A program made the translations under genes and the position numbers. 44,865 bases of DNA from Bacteroidota bacterium (lineage in GTDB: Bacteria; Bacteroidota; Ignavibacteria; Kryptoniales; JAKASW01). The notes under the pieces are model-generated. The model had not been told where the DNA came from. It saw only the letters and a program-made list of their open reading frames with translations, and made no database searches. Shown here piece after piece: positions 42,796-44,865 of the stretch (within the stretch, counting starts at the first letter, position 1; every line of letters starts with the position of its first letter). The stretch spans positions 1 through 44,865 of the forward strand of contig JAJZVO010000035.1 in assembly GCA_021845665.1 (NCBI GenBank). Direction: 5' to 3'.

Positions 42796-43884
42796 TCAAT
42801 TCTTCTTCGCGACGAAAGGCAGTTTCACGACGTGCGCGCGCGTTTGCTTTCCGCGGATGTCGACAGAAATCGGCGTGTTCTCGCCGGCCAGGGAGCTATC
42901 GACGTAGCCCATGCCGATTCCCTTTCCGAGCGTTGGGGAGAAAGTCCCGCTCGTCACGATGCCTGTCTTGACGCCGTTGCCGGAATGAATCTCATAGCCG
43001 TGCCGTGGAATCGCATTCTCATCCATCATGAATCCGACAAGCTTGCGCGTAACGTTCTGTTTTGCCCTAATGATCGCGTCTTTCCCGAAGAAATCTCCTT
43101 TGTCTAACTTCGTGATCCATCCGAGGCCGGCCTCGATGGGATTGGTAGTCTCGTCAATATCGTTGCCGTAAAGGCAGTATCCCATCTCGAGCCTCAGCGT
43201 GTCTCTCGCGCCGAGCCCGATGGGTAGGATGTCGAATTCCTTTCCTGCATCGAAAATCGCGTCCCACATCTTTTCGCAGTCCTCTGCTTCGGCGCCGAAG
43301 AAAACTTCGAATCCTACTTCGCCGGTATATCCGGTCCGCGAGATGATAGCATCGATGCCTGCAATCTTTCCTTCGGCGAAATGGTAGTATTCGATCGCCG
43401 AAAGATCGACATCAGAAATCTTCTGAAGTGTGTCCTTGGACCGGGGACCCTGAATCGAAAGAAGGGCGGTCGCGTCGCTCGCATTCTCGAGTTTCACGTC
43501 GCCGCTCTTCCTCGACAAGCACGCGTTGAAATCTTTCTCGATATTGGAAGCGTTCGCGACAACCATGTACGCGTTGTCGAGCTTGTACACTATCAGGTCG
43601 TCGAGGAGAAGCCCGCTTTCGTTTACGAGGGCCGTGTATTGCGCCTTGCCGGCAGTCAGCTTGGTAACGTCGTTCAGCGTGTTCCGTTGAAGAAAGGCCT
43701 CGGCATCTTTGCCATGTACGAAGAATTCGCCCATGTGCGAGACATCGAAGACTCCGATACCCTCCCGGACCGTGTTGTGCTCGTTTACAATTCCGGAATA
43801 TTGTATCGGCATTTCAAATCCGGCAAACTCGACAAGCTTGGCACCGAGTCTCCTATGGATTTCGTTGAACGGTGTCTTTTTCAT
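42796..43884 (-). CDS. gcvT: Glycine cleavage system T protein (aminomethyltransferase)
   Basis: Tetrahydrofolate-dependent subunit that releases ammonia and forms methylene-THF from the aminomethyl group carried on GcvH. The 362 residues start [25 protein letters not shown], with FDVSHMGEF near 46, [19 protein letters not shown] near 82, [14 protein letters not shown] near 186 and [19 protein letters not shown] near 225. All are standard for GcvT. It overlaps the transaldolase stop by four bases (ATGA). GcvH and GcvP are not in the window. Confidence 0.96.
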   Translation of the reverse strand: MKKTPFNEIHRRLGAKLVEFAGFEMPIQYSGIVNEHNTVREGIGVFDVSHMGEFFVHGKDAEAFLQRNTLNDVTKLTAGKAQYTALVNESGLLLDDLIVYKLDNAYMVVANASNIEKDFNACLSRKSGDVKLENASDATALLSIQGPRSKDTLQKISDVDLSAIEYYHFAEGKIAGIDAIISRTGYTGEVGFEVFFGAEAEDCEKMWDAIFDAGKEFDILPIGLGARDTLRLEMGYCLYGNDIDETTNPIEAGLGWITKLDKGDFFGKDAIIRAKQNVTRKLVGFMMDENAIPRHGYEIHSGNGVKTGIVTSGTFSPTLGKGIGMGYVDSSLAGENTPISVDIRGKQTRAHVVKLPFVAKKN

Positions 43885-44534
43885 TTACGGTTCGTCTTCT
43901 TCCAATCAGCTAGAAATTTCTCGAGTCCGATATCCGTCAGCGGATGCTTAATCAGCTGGTCGATAACCTTGAAGGGCATCGTTACGACATCGGCTCCCAG
44001 AAGGGCCGCATCTACGACGTGCATCGGGTGCCTGACGCTGGCAACGAGAACTTCGGTATCGAACCCGTAGTTACCGTAGATTGTAACTATCTGTTCGATG
44101 AGCTCCATGCCTTCCGTGCTTATATCGTCAAGCCTGCCGATGAAAGGGCTGATGAATGATGCTCCTGCCTTTGCAGCAAGGAGTGCCTGATTCGGGGAAA
44201 AGCAGAGCGTGACGTTCGTCTTGATCCCTTCTCCCTTCAGCCTCTTAACGGCTTTCAAACCGTCCTTGATAAGCGGGATCTTGACCACCACGTTGCTCGC
44301 GATCTTTGCAAGGTCATGCGCTTCGTTCATCATCCCTTCGACGTCGGTGGAGACAACCTCCGCACTTACCGGTCCCGGGACGATCTTACAAATTTCACCG
44401 ATCAACTCCTTGAAGCTTATATCGTATTTCTCTTTTGCCACCAGGCTGGGGTTTGTCGTGACTCCGTCCAGTATGCCGAGCTCGGCAGCTTCCTTAATCT
44501 CGTCAAGATTTGCCGTGTCTATGAAGAATTTCAT
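43881..44534 (-). CDS. tal: Transaldolase, small TalC/FSA-like type
   Basis: Class I aldolase of the non-oxidative pentose phosphate pathway, 217 residues, the length of the compact decameric type. It begins [16 protein letters not shown] and has GVTTNPSL near 24-31, the Schiff-base Lys85 in [24 protein letters not shown] near 114 and SVRHPMHV near 167. Residue 59 is Glu (SAEV), as in true transaldolases; fructose-6-phosphate aldolases have Gln there. GGAGGTAA lies 6 bp upstream of the ATG. It heads the gcvT-comB-ftsK run. Confidence 0.94.
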   Translation of the reverse strand: MKFFIDTANLDEIKEAAELGILDGVTTNPSLVAKEKYDISFKELIGEICKIVPGPVSAEVVSTDVEGMMNEAHDLAKIASNVVVKIPLIKDGLKAVKRLKGEGIKTNVTLCFSPNQALLAAKAGASFISPFIGRLDDISTEGMELIEQIVTIYGNYGFDTEVLVASVRHPMHVVDAALLGADVVTMPFKVIDQLIKHPLTDIGLEKFLADWKKTNRK

Positions 44535-44865
44535 TGCTATTACCTCCGTTTGCGTTCAGTTAATCCTGCGGAACAAGGTCCATAACTTCTCACCATGTCA
44601 GTTCGTCGCTTGTCCTCATCGGTATTTGAATATCGAAAATTAGCAATTGGGGGCCTAAAATGAAAGGGAAAGGAAGACCAAGCCGGCCGGTTTTGATGCA
44701 AGTCAATATTGTTACTAACGGTTTCCGCTTGGGAGAATTAACCCAAGTTCGACGGTAGTGGTACAGAAGAAATATTTTTTGTGGCAATTTGATTTGGATA
44801 AGCGGATGAGGCTGGAAAAGTCGATGTAGTGCCGACCTTCCTTATTGCAAAGGGTTAGAGGCGAG
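44535..44865. other. Intergenic region upstream of transaldolase
   Basis: No gene recognised. It should carry the transaldolase operon promoter. A short inverted repeat CTTGGG/CCCAAG lies at 44728-44747. No clear -35/-10 pair could be chosen with confidence. Confidence 0.4.

Noticed and set aside
1-44865. CRISPR arrays, tRNA or rRNA genes, prophage
   Set aside because: No regularly spaced long repeats, cloverleaf-like genes or phage structural genes were seen on reading.

Overview
The window reads as one chromosomal stretch from a Gram-negative bacterium. The support is a LolA lipoprotein carrier, a beta-barrel porin ending in aromatic residues, and a MurE with the DNPR motif of meso-diaminopimelate ligases. 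Three traits point to the Bacteroidota/Chlorobiota/Ignavibacteria side of the tree: a compact division cluster lacking murB and ddl, PASTA repeats on the division transpeptidase, and a promoter-like TAnnTTT element upstream of mraZ. Strong AGGAGG-type ribosome sites and TTG/GTG starts fit Ignavibacteria-like lineages better than classic Bacteroidia. The placement is inferred from gene content only.

Plus strand, 1-17182: a complete division and cell wall (dcw) cluster, in the order mraZ-rsmH-ftsL-ftsI-murE-murF-mraY-murD-ftsW-murG-X-murC-ftsQ-ftsA-ftsZ. Genes overlap by a few bases or nearly touch. Repeated GTGGGG boxes upstream look like a MraZ operator. X is a small two-helix membrane protein of unknown function. 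At 17213-19307 a receiver-HisKA protein without an ATPase domain and an NtrC-type sigma-54 activator follow ftsZ directly.

Minus strand, 19559-29396: a phosphate and polyphosphate block. In transcription order it is porin, pstS, terminator, second pstS, ppx/gppA, CHAD protein, sixA, ppk and a flavodoxin-like gene. Three promoter regions (porin, second pstS, ppk) carry the same array of 11-bp direct repeats, spaced as in a PhoB box. This makes a likely Pho regulon linking phosphate capture to polyphosphate synthesis, binding and breakdown. No pstCAB or phoU is present.

Minus strand, 29563-34541: looser genes, namely an M20 dipeptidase, a 97-residue hypothetical protein, a stand-alone radical SAM protein with a strong terminator, and a beta-propeller-like protein. 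A 148-bp non-coding element at 31031-31178 has terminal inverted repeats and an exact 9-bp target duplication, and looks like a MITE. The propeller gene overlaps or abuts a cysD-cysNC pair that makes PAPS.

Minus strand, 37702-44534: a run transcribed as transaldolase, gcvT, comB (2-phosphosulfolactate phosphatase), ftsK, lolA and an integral membrane flippase-like protein. The first four genes are tightly packed; lolA has its own strong promoter. No tRNA, rRNA, CRISPR array or prophage was seen.
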